A stretch of DNA of 64,000 bases from Halomonas sp. NO4 (GTDB lineage: Bacteria; Pseudomonadota; Gammaproteobacteria; Pseudomonadales; Halomonadaceae): NCBI RefSeq assembly GCF_010994375.1, contig NZ_WHMA01000010.1, positions 37,410 through 101,409 on the forward strand, written 5' to 3'. The position numbers were made by a program, and so were the translations under genes. The notes below the pieces were generated by a model. The model made no database searches. It saw only the letters and a list, made by a program, of their open reading frames with translations, and was not told the DNA's origin. Shown here piece after piece: positions 8,813-17,859 of this stretch (positions are counted from its first letter, which is position 1; each line of letters opens with the position of its first letter).

Positions 8813-9691
8813 TCAGGCAAGACGCCGGAAACGCCACCTTTGCCTCAGCGTCTGTCCCCTAGCCAGTTCAACCAGCCCGTGGGCCAGCGGATCGGCGAAG
8901 TGATGGGCGTCCACATCGTGGGAGACCGGCTCGAAGCAGAAGAAGTCGGCGTGCTCGCCGGGCGAGTAGACCAGGTAGCGCTCGCCGGGCGAGGCGCTTT
9001 CCACCGCCAGGGCCAGCCCCCGCGACGGCCAGGCGATACGCGCCATGCCGGACCAGCCGGTGAAGAGGTTGTCGATGGGGCCGGCGGGCAGCCCGCCTCC
9101 CGCGGCGAAGCACCAGGGATCGTCGGAGTCGAGCGGCCGCCAATGGGTCGGCAGCTGAGCGTCGTCCACCTCCCAGACACCCCTGGCCGGGGCCGCCAGG
9201 GTCACATCGGCCGTGCGCGGCAGCCAGGGATGCAGCCCCACCCCGTAGGGCACCGGGCCGTCCCCGAGGTGAGTCACCGCCAGCTCGATGCACAGGCTCT
9301 CTCCCTCCAGGCGGTAGCCCAGCTCGGCGCGGTGGTCGAACGGCGGCTGCTGGGAGGAACGCAGGGCGAGCCGCAGCTCGGTCTCCGCGGCGGCCACCAC
9401 CTCCCAGGGCCGCTGCCAGCCGTCTCCGTGGATCGGCAGCGGCTCGCCGGCCAGGTTGGCGGGCAGGTCGTACCGCTGCCCATGCCAGCGGAAGCCGCCG
9501 CCGGCGATACGGTTCGACCAGGGCACCAGGGGGTAGAGTCCCATGCCATTCGGGTCGTGGCCCGAGGCGTGCCCGGGTCGAAACAGCGGCTCGGGACCGT
9601 GCGGCGTCAGGGCGTCGAAGCGCACCACGCAACCGCCCAGCTCGGGCAGCACTTCCAGGTAGAGCCGGTCATTGCTCAACCGCACGCTCAT
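8813..9691 (-). CDS. Aldose 1-epimerase (galactose mutarotase-like)
   Basis: Interconverts sugar anomers in the cytoplasm, here probably supplying the anomer used by the upstream sugar dehydrogenase. The 292-residue protein starts MSVRLSNDRLYLEVLPELGG and has the mutarotase elements YPLVPWSNRIAGGGF (substrate Asn/Arg), PIHGDGWQRPWEV (His), GVGLHPWLPRT (second His) and the C-terminal LVYSPGEHADFFCFEPVSH with the Glu-containing end. A GAGGAG ribosome site is present. Gaps to neighbours are 10 and 58 bases on the same strand, so it belongs to the operon. It is a YphB/GalM-like protein of unknown sugar preference. Confidence 0.85.
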   Translation of the reverse strand: MSVRLSNDRLYLEVLPELGGCVVRFDALTPHGPEPLFRPGHASGHDPNGMGLYPLVPWSNRIAGGGFRWHGQRYDLPANLAGEPLPIHGDGWQRPWEVVAAAETELRLALRSSQQPPFDHRAELGYRLEGESLCIELAVTHLGDGPVPYGVGLHPWLPRTADVTLAAPARGVWEVDDAQLPTHWRPLDSDDPWCFAAGGGLPAGPIDNLFTGWSGMARIAWPSRGLALAVESASPGERYLVYSPGEHADFFCFEPVSHDVDAHHFADPLAHGLVELARGQTLRQRWRFRRLA

Positions 9692-9701
9692 CGCCCACTC
9701 C

Positions 9702-10862
9702 TCAGACAGTCACCCAGGCACCGCCCGCCTGCGAAGACTCCAGCGCCCGGGTGATGAAGCACACGCCGTCGACGCCATCGCCCACGCCGGGGACGTCGCG
9801 CTGGTGGGCGGCGACCTCGGGGCCGCCGCGGCGTGCCCGCAGGTGGGCGGCAAAGTCGCTGTAGAGCTGCGCGAAGGCTTCCAGATAGCCCTCCGGGTGG
9901 CCGGGCGGGATGCGCACCGCGGCCATGGCCGCCTCGCCCAGGCCCGGGCCGTGGCGGGTCAGGCGGCGCGGCGGCTCCCCCTGGGGCGTGTAGAGCAGCT
10001 CGTTGGGCTCCTCCTGGCGCCACACCAGGCCGCCGCCGCTACCGTAGACGCGCAGTTTCAGACCGTTCTCGTTGCCCGGCGCCACCTGGCTCGACCACAG
10101 CATGCCACGGGCGCCGCCCTTGAAGCGCAGCAGCATGTGCACATTGTCGTCCAGGGCGCGGCCTTCCACGAAGGTGTGCAGGTCGGCGGCCAGCGCTTCG
10201 ACCTCCAGGCCGGTGACGAAGCGCACCAGGTGGTAGGCGTGGGTGCCGATGTCTCCCAGGCAGCCGGCCGGGCCGCTGCGCTTGGGGTCGGTACGCCATT
10301 CGGCCTGCTTGACGCCGGCCTCTTCCAGACGGGTGGCCAGCCAGTCCTGGGGATACTCGACCTGCACCACGCGCAGCTCGCCGAGCTCACCGGCGGCGAC
10401 CATATCGCGGGCCTGGCGAATCAGCGAATAGCCGCTGTAGTTGTGGGTCAGGCCGAAGAAGCGCCCGCTGCGCTCCACCAGCTGCTGCAGCTCCCGGGCA
10501 TCATCGAGGTCGGTGGTCATCGGCTTGTCGCAGATGACGTCGATGCCCGCTTCGAGGAAGGTCTTGGCCACCTCGAAATGCAGATGATTGGGGGTGACGA
10601 TGGCGACCACGTCGATGCCGTCGTCGCGGGCTCGCTCGGCCTCGGCCATGGTGCGGTAATCGGGGTAGGCGCGCGCCTCGGCGACGTGCAAGGCCGCCGC
10701 CGAGGCGCGACTGCGCTCCGGGTCCGAAGCGAAGGCGCCGGCCACCAGCTCGTAGTGGTCGTCCAGCCGCGCGGCAATGCGATGCACGCCGCCGATGAAG
10801 GCGCCCTGGCCGCCGCCGACCATGCCCAGGCGCAGGCGGCGCGGTGTGTCGTGTTGGGTCAT
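9702..10862 (-). CDS. Gfo/Idh/MocA-family oxidoreductase
   Basis: NAD(P)-dependent sugar or inositol dehydrogenase-like enzyme of 386 residues. The N-terminal Rossmann motif is [16 protein letters not shown]. The fold's EKP-like catalytic lysine region is [14 protein letters not shown], and [15 protein letters not shown] carries the conserved Asp/His pair. The ATG at 10862 is preferred over one 6 bases upstream because the AAGGAG ribosome site is 8 bases from it and only 2 from the other. The next upstream gene is a TIM-barrel sugar isomerase; this pairing is common in operons for inositols, keto-sugars and unusual glycosides. Substrate not determinable. Confidence 0.85.
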   Translation of the reverse strand: MTQHDTPRRLRLGMVGGGQGAFIGGVHRIAARLDDHYELVAGAFASDPERSRASAAALHVAEARAYPDYRTMAEAERARDDGIDVVAIVTPNHLHFEVAKTFLEAGIDVICDKPMTTDLDDARELQQLVERSGRFFGLTHNYSGYSLIRQARDMVAAGELGELRVVQVEYPQDWLATRLEEAGVKQAEWRTDPKRSGPAGCLGDIGTHAYHLVRFVTGLEVEALAADLHTFVEGRALDDNVHMLLRFKGGARGMLWSSQVAPGNENGLKLRVYGSGGGLVWRQEEPNELLYTPQGEPPRRLTRHGPGLGEAAMAAVRIPPGHPEGYLEAFAQLYSDFAAHLRARRGGPEVAAHQRDVPGVGDGVDGVCFITRALESSQAGGAWVTV

Positions 10863-10880
10863 GTGCATGGCTCCTTGTCG

Positions 10881-11936
10881 CTAGTCCAGCCCCAGGATGC
10901 GCCGGTTGGCGGCCTCGTCGGTGCCCGTGTCGGCGAAGTCGTCGAAGGCACGCTCGGTGACCTCGATGATGTGGTCGCGGATGAAGGCGGCCCCTTCTCG
11001 GGCACCCGCCTCCGGGTGCTTGAGGCAGCATTCCCACTCGAGCACGGCCCAGCCGTGGTAGTCGTTGGCCGCCATCCACGAGAAGAGGTGCTTGAAGTCC
11101 ACCTGGCCGTCGCCCAGCGAACGGAAACGCCCGGCACGCTGGGTCCAGCCCTGGTAGCCGGAGTAGACGCCCTGCTTGGGGCTGGGATTGAACTCGGCAT
11201 CCTTGACGTGAAACATCTGGATGCGCTCGCGGTAGACGTCCAGAAAGCCCCGGTAGTCGAGCTGTTGCAGGATCAGGTGGCTGGGGTCGTAGAGGATATG
11301 GCAGCGCGGATGATGCCCGACGCGCTCCAGGAACATCTCGTAGGTGATGCCGTCGTGCAGATCCTCGCCGGGGTGAATCTCGTAGCAGAGGTTCACCCCC
11401 GCCTCGTCGAAGGCATCGAGGATCGGCCGCCAGCGCCGGGCCAGCTCGTCGAAGGCGCTGTCGATCAGCCCCGCCGGGCGCTGCGGCCAGGGGTAGACGA
11501 AGGGCCAGGCCAGGGCGCCGGAGAAGGTGCCGTGGTCGGTGAGCCCCAGGTTGCGCGAGGCGCGCGCCGCCAGGTGCAGCTGCTCCACCGCCCAGGCCTG
11601 GCGGGCCTTGGGATTGCCGCGCACCTCGGGCACCGCGAAGCCGTCGAACATCTCGTCGTAGGCCGGATGCACGGCCACCAACTGGCCCTGCAGGTGGGTG
11701 GAGAGTTCGGTGAGGGCCAGGCCGTGCTCGGCCAGGGTGCCCAGGATCTCGTCGCAGTAGGTCTGGCTCTCCGCCGCCTGCTTCAGGTCGATCAGGCGAG
11801 CGTCCCAACTGGGCAGCTGCACGCCCTCGTAACCCAGGCCAGCCGCCCAGGCGGCGATGCGCTCCAGGCTGTTGAACGGGGCCTCGTCGCCGGCGAACTG
11901 CGCCAGGAATAGCGCCGGTCCCTTGATGGTCTTCAT
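10881..11936 (-). CDS. Sugar phosphate isomerase/epimerase-family TIM-barrel protein
   Basis: A 351-residue member of the xylose-isomerase-like/AP endonuclease 2 superfamily, probably a metal-dependent sugar or keto-sugar isomerase. Visible elements are LGYEGVQLPSWDARLIDL, ELSTHLQGQLVAVHPAYD, a metal-binding NLCYEIHPGEDLHDGITYEMF, ILYDPSHLILQ, FHVKDAEFNPSPKQG and VLEWECCLKHPE, together supplying the Glu-Asp-His-Glu metal set of the family. The gene ends 18 bases before the Gfo/Idh gene. It is longer than IolE/IolI-type proteins (about 280-300) because of the extended C-terminal segment. Confidence 0.78.
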   Translation of the reverse strand: MKTIKGPALFLAQFAGDEAPFNSLERIAAWAAGLGYEGVQLPSWDARLIDLKQAAESQTYCDEILGTLAEHGLALTELSTHLQGQLVAVHPAYDEMFDGFAVPEVRGNPKARQAWAVEQLHLAARASRNLGLTDHGTFSGALAWPFVYPWPQRPAGLIDSAFDELARRWRPILDAFDEAGVNLCYEIHPGEDLHDGITYEMFLERVGHHPRCHILYDPSHLILQQLDYRGFLDVYRERIQMFHVKDAEFNPSPKQGVYSGYQGWTQRAGRFRSLGDGQVDFKHLFSWMAANDYHGWAVLEWECCLKHPEAGAREGAAFIRDHIIEVTERAFDDFADTGTDEAANRRILGLD

Positions 11937-12009
11937 ATCGAGCCTCTCATGCCGGTGTCACGATCGTCGGACGGACGGCGACACTGCCGGTGCCGCCGCG
12001 CCTGCTTCC

Positions 12010-12963
12010 TCAGAACGGTGAATCGGGGTGATAGTACTGTTCGGCGTTCTCCTGGGTGATCAGCGGCGAGCCGAGGATGTACTCGCCGATCACCGGCCCG
12101 TTGGACGTGAAGTGCTGCACGGTGAGGTCCATGGCGGTGGCGATCATCGCCGGCGGATAGAGCACGTCCACGGGCACAAGGTCGTCGCCCTCCATCACCC
12201 GTTCGATGATGTCCTTCATGCCGGCCCCGCCGACGATGAACAGCTCGTCCTCGCGCTCGGCCTGGCGCACCGCCTCGATCACCCCCAGGGCGATGTCGTC
12301 GTCCTGGGCCCAGACGGCATCGATATTGTCGAAGCGGGCCAGGAAGTCCTGCATCACCTCGAAGCCGTCGTCGCGGTTCCAGTTGGCGTGCTGCATGTCG
12401 AGGATCTCGATGTCGCTGCCCTCGATGGCCTCCTGGAAGCCCTGCACCCGCTCGTCGTCGATCACCGTGGGGATGCCGCGCAGCACCACGATCTCGCCCT
12501 CGCCGTCGAGCCGCTCGCGGATGTACTCGCCGGAGACGCGCCCCATCTCGTGGTTGTTGCCGGCCACGTAGAGGTCCTCGATGCCCTCCTGGTCGAGCCC
12601 GCGGTCGACCACGGTGACGAAGACCCCCTCCTCCTTGACCCGCCTCACCGGGTCGGTGAGCGGCCCCGACTCGAAGGGCAGTACCACCAGAGCATCGATG
12701 CTGCGCTGCGACACCAGATCCTCGAGATCGTTGGCCTGCTCGCCGGGATTGCTGGCGGTGGAGATGGTGATCTCGATATCGGGATAGAGTGCCTCGAGGC
12801 GCTCCTTGGCCTGCTCGGCATGGAAGTTGACGCCGCCCGTCCAGCCGTGGGTCGCCGCGGGAATCGAGACCCCGATGGTGACCTCCTGCGCCGTGGCGGC
12901 GGCCGGCACGCCGACGGCCGCCGAGACGGCCAGGGCGAGTAGTGTCTTCTTGATGTGTGGCAT
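12010..12963 (-). CDS. Sugar ABC transporter periplasmic substrate-binding protein
   Basis: Periplasmic receptor of the ribose/xylose type, 317 residues from ATG 12963. The signal peptide MPHIKKTLLALAVSAAVG ends after ATAQ; the mature protein begins EVTIGVSIPAATHGWTGG. The two-lobed sequence has DALVVLPFESGPLTDPVRRV, VTVVDRGLDQEG, DAVWAQDDDIALGVIEAV and FIVGGAGMKDIIERVMEGD. A GAGGAG ribosome site lies about 9 bases before this ATG, and an in-frame extension to 13035 is unlikely. It lies 50 bases downstream of the permease gene. The ligand is likely a pentose or hexose, to be read with the sugar dehydrogenase of the operon. Confidence 0.88.
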   Translation of the reverse strand: MPHIKKTLLALAVSAAVGVPAAATAQEVTIGVSIPAATHGWTGGVNFHAEQAKERLEALYPDIEITISTASNPGEQANDLEDLVSQRSIDALVVLPFESGPLTDPVRRVKEEGVFVTVVDRGLDQEGIEDLYVAGNNHEMGRVSGEYIRERLDGEGEIVVLRGIPTVIDDERVQGFQEAIEGSDIEILDMQHANWNRDDGFEVMQDFLARFDNIDAVWAQDDDIALGVIEAVRQAEREDELFIVGGAGMKDIIERVMEGDDLVPVDVLYPPAMIATAMDLTVQHFTSNGPVIGEYILGSPLITQENAEQYYHPDSPF

Positions 12964-13013
12964 GCTCTTGCTCCTCGTGCTTGTGCTTGTTGTCGCTGCC
13001 AGTGCTGACGGGC

Positions 13014-14033
13014 TCAGGGTCCCGCCTTCCTCCACGATGCGCGCTGCAGGTAGACCGCCACGATGATGATGATCCCCTGCACCGTACCGTTGAGATAGTT
13101 GGAGATGGCGTCGGTGAGGTTGAGGATGTTGCCGATCATGGTCAGCATGATGGCGCCCACCACCGTGCCCCAGATGCGGCCGTGGCCGCCCTTGAGCACG
13201 GTGCCACCGATGATCACCGCGGCGATCGCCTCGAGCTCCCAGAGCACCCCGGTAGCCCCCGACGCCGAGCCCAGCCGCGGCACGTAGATGATGGTCGCCA
13301 CGGCGACGCAGACGCCCTGCAATACATAGGTCAGGGTCTTGATGCGATCGACGCGGATCGCGCTGTACTCGGCCACCTTCTCGTTGGAGCCGATGGCGAA
13401 GCAGTAGCGCCCGAAGCGGGTATGGTTGAGCAGCACGTAACCGACCACGGCGACCAGCAGGAACACCAGCACCGGGATGGGCACGCCCAGCAGGCTGTCG
13501 TAGTAGACCGGGCGATAGATGTCGCGAATGTCCCAGTCCAGGGTCAGGGTGCCGCCGTCGGCCAGGTAGGTGACCAGCGACCGGTAGATGCCCATGGTGC
13601 CCAGGGTGACGATGAATGCCTCGATCTTGCCCTTGGTGGTGACGATGCCGTTGATGACGCCGGCACCGGCACCCAGGATCAGTGAGGCACCCACGCCCAG
13701 CATCACCGTGGTCAGGCCGGCACCGAACTGCTCCACCAGGCCGTTCATCAGGATGATCATCACCCCGGCGATGAAGGCCGCCATGGAGCCCACCGAGAGA
13801 TCCAGGCCACCGGCGGTGATGACGAAGGTGGCCCCCACGGCGATGATGCCGATGAAGGCACTCCGGGTGAGCATGTTGGTGAGGTTGTCCAGCCCCAGGA
13901 AGGCGGGGTTGATCAGTACCCCCAGCAACGCCAGGGCCAGCAGGGCGATGAAGGGCCCCCAGGTCTTGAGATCCAGGGAGAAGCCGCCACCGCGGGACGG
14001 TTGCGCTTTGCGCTCAGGCACGACGTCGTTCAT
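13014..14033 (-). CDS. Sugar ABC transporter permease (RbsC/XylH family)
   Basis: Inner-membrane translocation subunit, 339 residues, with eight to ten hydrophobic helices. The BPD_transp_2 region includes [21 protein letters not shown], the motif that defines RbsC-like permeases, and [20 protein letters not shown] near the C-terminus. The ATG at 14033 (MNDVVPERK) has a GGGGGAGAAG ribosome site and overlaps the end of the ATPase gene by 20 bases, so the genes are translationally coupled; the in-frame start at 14084 is not needed. One permease gene serves the system, probably as a homodimer. Confidence 0.9.
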   Translation of the reverse strand: MNDVVPERKAQPSRGGGFSLDLKTWGPFIALLALALLGVLINPAFLGLDNLTNMLTRSAFIGIIAVGATFVITAGGLDLSVGSMAAFIAGVMIILMNGLVEQFGAGLTTVMLGVGASLILGAGAGVINGIVTTKGKIEAFIVTLGTMGIYRSLVTYLADGGTLTLDWDIRDIYRPVYYDSLLGVPIPVLVFLLVAVVGYVLLNHTRFGRYCFAIGSNEKVAEYSAIRVDRIKTLTYVLQGVCVAVATIIYVPRLGSASGATGVLWELEAIAAVIIGGTVLKGGHGRIWGTVVGAIMLTMIGNILNLTDAISNYLNGTVQGIIIIVAVYLQRASWRKAGP

Positions 14034-15543
14034 CCGCTTCTCCCCCCTTGATGCCGGATGCGTACTGCATGATTTCGTGTTCATTGATCTGCTCGCCCTC
14101 GAGGATGCCGGTCAGCTCACCGGCACACATCACCGCGACCCGGTGCGCCAGTCCGATCAGCTCGGGCATCTCCGAGGAGATGAGGATCACCGAGCGCCCG
14201 GCATCGGTGAGCTCGCGGATGAAGCGATAGATCTGCTGCTTGGTGCCCACGTCGATACCCCGGGTCGGCTCGTTGATGATGACGATCTCGGGGTCGATGG
14301 ACATGACCTTGGCCAGCAGCAGCTTCTGCTGGTTGCCGCCGGAGAGCTCGCCGGCGCTGCGCACCGCGGTGCGCAGGCGGATGTCGAAGCGCTCGACGGC
14401 CTCCTGGAAGGCCTGCTCTTCACGGCGACGATCGATCAGCGGGCGGCAGTAGGCACGCAGGTTGAGCAGGGTGAAGTTGGGGCGCAGGCCCATATTGAGC
14501 ACCAGCCCCTTGCCCTTGCGATCGTCGGTGAGGTAGGCGATACGCTCGCGCACGGCATCGCGCAGGTGGCGCAGGGTCACCGGGCGCCCGTTGCGCCGCA
14601 CCTCGCCGCTCGTGCGGGGCCGCAGGCCCAGCAGCGACTCGAGCAGCGCCGTCCGTCCGGCCCCCACCACCCCGCCGAAGCCCAGCACCTCGCCGCGGCG
14701 CAGGGTGAAACTGGCCCGGCGCACCGCCCCGGGCACCACGATGTCACGGGCCTCCAGCACGATCGGCGCATCGTCGGCAACCGGCGTGCGCTCGGGGTAC
14801 ATCTCGGTGATCTCGCGCCCCACCATCATCCTCGCCATGTCCTCCTTGCTGCGCCCCGCCACCGGTCCGGTATCGATGCGCTGGCCATCGCGCAGCACGG
14901 TGACACGATCGGCGATGCGCTCGATCTCACGCAACTTGTGGGAGATGTAGAGGATCGCCACCCCACGCCGGCGCAGCCGATCGACCAGGGCGAAGAGCAC
15001 CTCGACCTCGTGCTCGGTCAGGCTGGCGGTGGGCTCGTCCATGATCAGCACGCGCACGTCGCGGGTCACCGCCTTGGCGATCTCCACCATCTGCTGATCG
15101 GAGGTCGATAGGTCCTTGACCCGGGCACGGGGATCGACCCGGGTTTCCAGCTCGGCCAGGGCCTCGCGACAGCGCTCGCGCATGGCCCGACGGTCGAGGA
15201 AGGGACCGCGGCGTAGCTCGCGGCCCAGGAAGACGTTCTCCTCCACCGTCAGTTGCCCGGCCAGTGCCAGCTCCTGGTGGATCATCACGATGCCCTCGGC
15301 CTCCGCCTCGCCGCTGCCGCGGAAGCGGCGTGGCGCGCCATCGAGTCGCACTTCCCCCGCGCTGGGCGGCAGGTAACCGGCGAGGATCTTGACCAGAGTC
15401 GACTTCCCGGCACCGTTCTCGCCCAGCAGGGCATGCACCTCACCGCGATTCAGCGTCAGATCGATACCGAACAGCACCTGGTTGCCGCCGAAGGCGCGAT
15501 CGATACCCCGGGCTTCGAGCACGGTAGCGTGTTCATGGCTCAT
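14014..15543 (-). CDS. Sugar ABC transporter ATP-binding protein (RbsA/XylG type, two NBDs)
   Basis: The 509-residue ATPase carries two nucleotide-binding domains, as usual for monosaccharide importers. Domain 1 has Walker [13 protein letters not shown], signature [15 protein letters not shown] and Walker [12 protein letters not shown]. Domain 2 has the degenerate P-loop [13 protein letters not shown], signature [15 protein letters not shown] and [14 protein letters not shown]. The ATG at 15543 overlaps the stop of the upstream SDR gene (TGATG) and lies 8 bases after GGAGGG. The upstream GTG at 15552 is less likely. Confidence 0.92.
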   Translation of the reverse strand: MSHEHATVLEARGIDRAFGGNQVLFGIDLTLNRGEVHALLGENGAGKSTLVKILAGYLPPSAGEVRLDGAPRRFRGSGEAEAEGIVMIHQELALAGQLTVEENVFLGRELRRGPFLDRRAMRERCREALAELETRVDPRARVKDLSTSDQQMVEIAKAVTRDVRVLIMDEPTASLTEHEVEVLFALVDRLRRRGVAILYISHKLREIERIADRVTVLRDGQRIDTGPVAGRSKEDMARMMVGREITEMYPERTPVADDAPIVLEARDIVVPGAVRRASFTLRRGEVLGFGGVVGAGRTALLESLLGLRPRTSGEVRRNGRPVTLRHLRDAVRERIAYLTDDRKGKGLVLNMGLRPNFTLLNLRAYCRPLIDRRREEQAFQEAVERFDIRLRTAVRSAGELSGGNQQKLLLAKVMSIDPEIVIINEPTRGIDVGTKQQIYRFIRELTDAGRSVILISSEMPELIGLAHRVAVMCAGELTGILEGEQINEHEIMQYASGIKGGEADERRRA

Positions 15544-16313
15544 CAGCCCCACCCTCCGTCGACCGGGATAGCGGCACCGGTGAGCTGGGCACTGTCATCC
15601 GCGGCCAGGAACAGCACCGCGGGGGCCACGTGCTCGGGCAGCAGGCGCACCTTGAGGCACTGGTGCTCCTGGATGCGCGCCTCGTCCTCGGGGCCGATCC
15701 AACGCTCGAGCTGGCGCGCGGTTAGGATGCAGCCGGGCACCACGGTGTTGACGCGGATATTCTGAGTGCCGAGATCACGGGCCAAGCTGCGGGTCAGACC
15801 GTGCACCGCCGCCTTGGCGGTAACATAGGCGGAGAGATTGCCGATGGCGTTCTGTACGCTGATCGAGCCGAAGTTGATGATCGAGCCGCCGCCGGCCGCC
15901 GCCATGCGTTCGGCAACGGCCTGGATAGCGAAGAACATGGGGCGCAGGTTGAGCGACATGCGCTCGTTCCAGTCGTCGACGCTCAACTCGCGCCAGTCGT
16001 GGCGTTCGTCGTTGGCGGCGTTATTGACCAGGGTGCGAATCGGTCCCAGCGACTGGACCGTCTCGTCGAGGGCGGCCCGCAGCGCATCGACGTCGCGGAC
16101 ATCGCAGTGCTGATACAGCGGCGCATGGCCGCTTTCCTGCTCGATCTCCCGGCAGAGACGTCGGCTGGCCGCCTCGTCGATGTCAACGAAGGCGACCCGG
16201 GCTCCTTGACGATGGAAAGCGCTCACCAGGGCGGCGCCGATGCCGCTACCGCCGCCAGTAACGAAGACCACGCGGTCCTCGAGACTGGGGTAGCGAGCGG
16301 AAGGATCTGTCAT
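15543..16313 (-). CDS. XylB-like SDR sugar dehydrogenase (D-xylose 1-dehydrogenase type)
   Basis: NAD(P)-dependent oxidation of an aldose to the lactone. The 256-residue protein has FVTGGGSGIGAALVSAF, an NNAANDERHDW segment, ERMSLNLRPMFF, the Ser in INFGSISVQNA, YVTAKAAVHGLTRSLARDLG and VVPGCILTARQLERW. From memory these align closely with Caulobacter D-xylose 1-dehydrogenase (YPSL start, GNDDRH, NLR-M-F, NFGSIS, VVPG, T-RQ-W). It is the first gene of an operon that also encodes a sugar importer, mutarotase and lactonase, which fits oxidative sugar entry. ATG 16313, ATG 16319 and GTG 16322 are all possible starts; 16313 is taken because of its upstream GGTG. Confidence 0.75.
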   Translation of the reverse strand: MTDPSARYPSLEDRVVFVTGGGSGIGAALVSAFHRQGARVAFVDIDEAASRRLCREIEQESGHAPLYQHCDVRDVDALRAALDETVQSLGPIRTLVNNAANDERHDWRELSVDDWNERMSLNLRPMFFAIQAVAERMAAAGGGSIINFGSISVQNAIGNLSAYVTAKAAVHGLTRSLARDLGTQNIRVNTVVPGCILTARQLERWIGPEDEARIQEHQCLKVRLLPEHVAPAVLFLAADDSAQLTGAAIPVDGGWG

Positions 16314-16343
16314 GGGCATCACCGGTTATTGTTGTGGATTTGT

Positions 16344-16355
16344 TGAGCCAGCTCA
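16344..16355. promoter_or_regulatory. Palindrome in the divergent regulatory region (candidate operator)
   Basis: TGAGC-CA-GCTCA is a 12-base inverted repeat about 30 bases upstream of the sugar-dehydrogenase start. It lies in the AT-rich 240-base gap between that operon and the divergent ROK regulator. It could be the ROK protein's binding site, but only one copy was found. Confidence 0.3.
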
Positions 16356-16512
16356 GGATTTACTTTAGGCAGAAAAATAAATCACTGCAGATTCAACTTT
16401 GGTCGCAATGCATTCACGTCCCTATCGCCCCACTACCAGCGTCATCCCGAGAGTAAACCCGCTTCGTCGACGGAAAACGCACCTGGAACTGGAAAATTCG
16501 ACGGTTTTACGC

Positions 16513-16521
16513 TGATATAAT
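16513..16521 (+). promoter_or_regulatory. Extended -10 promoter of the ROK regulator gene
   Basis: TGATATAAT reads as an extended -10 element (TGn followed by TATAAT), 34 bases before the ATG of the ROK gene. No convincing -35 hexamer lies 17 bases upstream, which is normal for extended -10 promoters. A GGAAGCGAAG ribosome site follows. The local sequence is markedly richer in A+T than the flanking genes. Confidence 0.55.
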
Positions 16522-16555
16522 TTAGTCCTCAAAATAATCTGGAAGCGAAGTCACC

Positions 16556-17773
16556 ATGACCAGCCTAGTGCCCGATCCCACCAGGAGGGACAACACGCTC
16601 GCCATCGTCGCCACCCTACGCAACCAGGGCCCCATGGCTCGCGTCGACCTGGGTACGGCCAACGGCATCAGTTCGGCCACGGTGACGGCAATCGCCACCG
16701 AGCTGCTGCGCCACGGCCTGGTCACCGAACTGCCCGCCGAACCCCACCGTCACGGCGGCCGGGGGCGCCCCAAGACACTGATTCGTCTGGATCCCGAGGC
16801 GGCACGAGTGGTCTGCGTCAAGCTGTCGCTCAACGAAGTGCAGGTGGTAGTGGGTGACTTCACCGGCCAGGTACGCCACGCCGAGACATGCACGCTGAAC
16901 ACCGCCGGCCTGACCCCGGAGGCGCTCTGCGATCTCCTCGAGGAGCGGATTCTTGCGACGCTGGCCCCCCTGCCGGGTGAGCCACGCGAGCTGGGCGGTG
17001 TCTGCCTCGCCGTGCAGGGCGTGGTGTCGCCGGCCAGCGGCAGGCTCATCTGGTCGCCGGCGCTGCGCTTTCGCAACGCCCCCCTGGCGGCCCCCTTGGC
17101 CGAGCGCCTCGGCTGCCCGGTACTGCTGGAGAACGACGCCAACTGCATCGCCAGCATGCTCGCCCGCCAGCCGGCATACGCCGATACCCCCAACCTCGCG
17201 GTCATCATGCTCGGCTACGGCATCGGCATGTCGGTGCTGATCGATGGCAAGCCATTCCTAGGCGCCGGCGGCTCGGCGGCCGAGATCGGCCATAGCAAGT
17301 TCGAACCCGGTGGCGCTCTGTGCGCCTGCGGTCGGCGCGGTTGCATCGAGGCCTATACGAGTGACTACGCGATCTACCGCGAGGCCCATGCCCTGCTGCC
17401 GCTGCCGCCGGGCGACAGCGCCCACCCCTCGGAAGAGCAGATGCAGACCCTGGTACGCCTCGCCGAGCAAGGCGACCCAGTGGCCCGGCAGATCTACCAC
17501 AAGGCAGGACGCGCTCTGGGCTTCGGCATCGCCAACGTGCTGGCCCTGTTCAACCCCGACCTGGTGCTGATCACCGGCTCGGGCGTGCGGGGGTATGCGG
17601 CGATGCGCCCCGCTCTGGAGGCGGCCATCGACGAGGCCCTAGTGCCCGAGCTGGTGGGCGCGAGCCGGCTGGCGATACACCCCTGGGACCGCGACATGAC
17701 CTGCCTCGGCGGCATCGGCATGATCCTGGATGCCACCGACGCCACGCAATTGGCCAGTGTCGTACAGCCCTGA
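16556..17773 (+). CDS. ROK-family transcriptional regulator (XylR/NagC-like)
   Basis: A 405-residue repressor or activator of the divergent sugar operon. The N-terminal winged helix reads NTLAIVATLRNQGPMARVDL then GISSATVTAIATELLRHGLV. The ROK domain has the glucose/ATP-binding fold with VLLENDANCIASMLARQ, GYGIGMSVLIDGKPFLGAGG, AAEIGHSKFEPGG and the zinc motif CACGRRGCIEAY. The domain order (HTH then ROK) matches NagC, Mlc and XylR rather than a sugar kinase. Divergent placement from the operon starting at 16313 across a 240-base AT-rich region strongly suggests local control by an imported sugar. Confidence 0.88.
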   Translation: MTSLVPDPTRRDNTLAIVATLRNQGPMARVDLGTANGISSATVTAIATELLRHGLVTELPAEPHRHGGRGRPKTLIRLDPEAARVVCVKLSLNEVQVVVGDFTGQVRHAETCTLNTAGLTPEALCDLLEERILATLAPLPGEPRELGGVCLAVQGVVSPASGRLIWSPALRFRNAPLAAPLAERLGCPVLLENDANCIASMLARQPAYADTPNLAVIMLGYGIGMSVLIDGKPFLGAGGSAAEIGHSKFEPGGALCACGRRGCIEAYTSDYAIYREAHALLPLPPGDSAHPSEEQMQTLVRLAEQGDPVARQIYHKAGRALGFGIANVLALFNPDLVLITGSGVRGYAAMRPALEAAIDEALVPELVGASRLAIHPWDRDMTCLGGIGMILDATDATQLASVVQP

Positions 17774-17859
17774 CGGGAGCGTGCATGCCCCGCGAGTTGC
17801 CGGCGGTGATCGCCGGACTCATGTCCTAGGATGCCGTCGTACTCACGCGGCCGATGCTT

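Noticed and set aside
9672..11912. Open frame of 746 codons on the + strand opposite the Gfo/Idh and isomerase genes
   Set aside because: Same cause: antisense of two clear enzymes, with a His/Gly/Gln-rich translation without domains.
17800..17816. Hairpin CCGGCG-GTGAT-CGCCGG after the ROK gene as a terminator
   Set aside because: A 6-bp stem with no T tract is expected by chance in GC-rich DNA.
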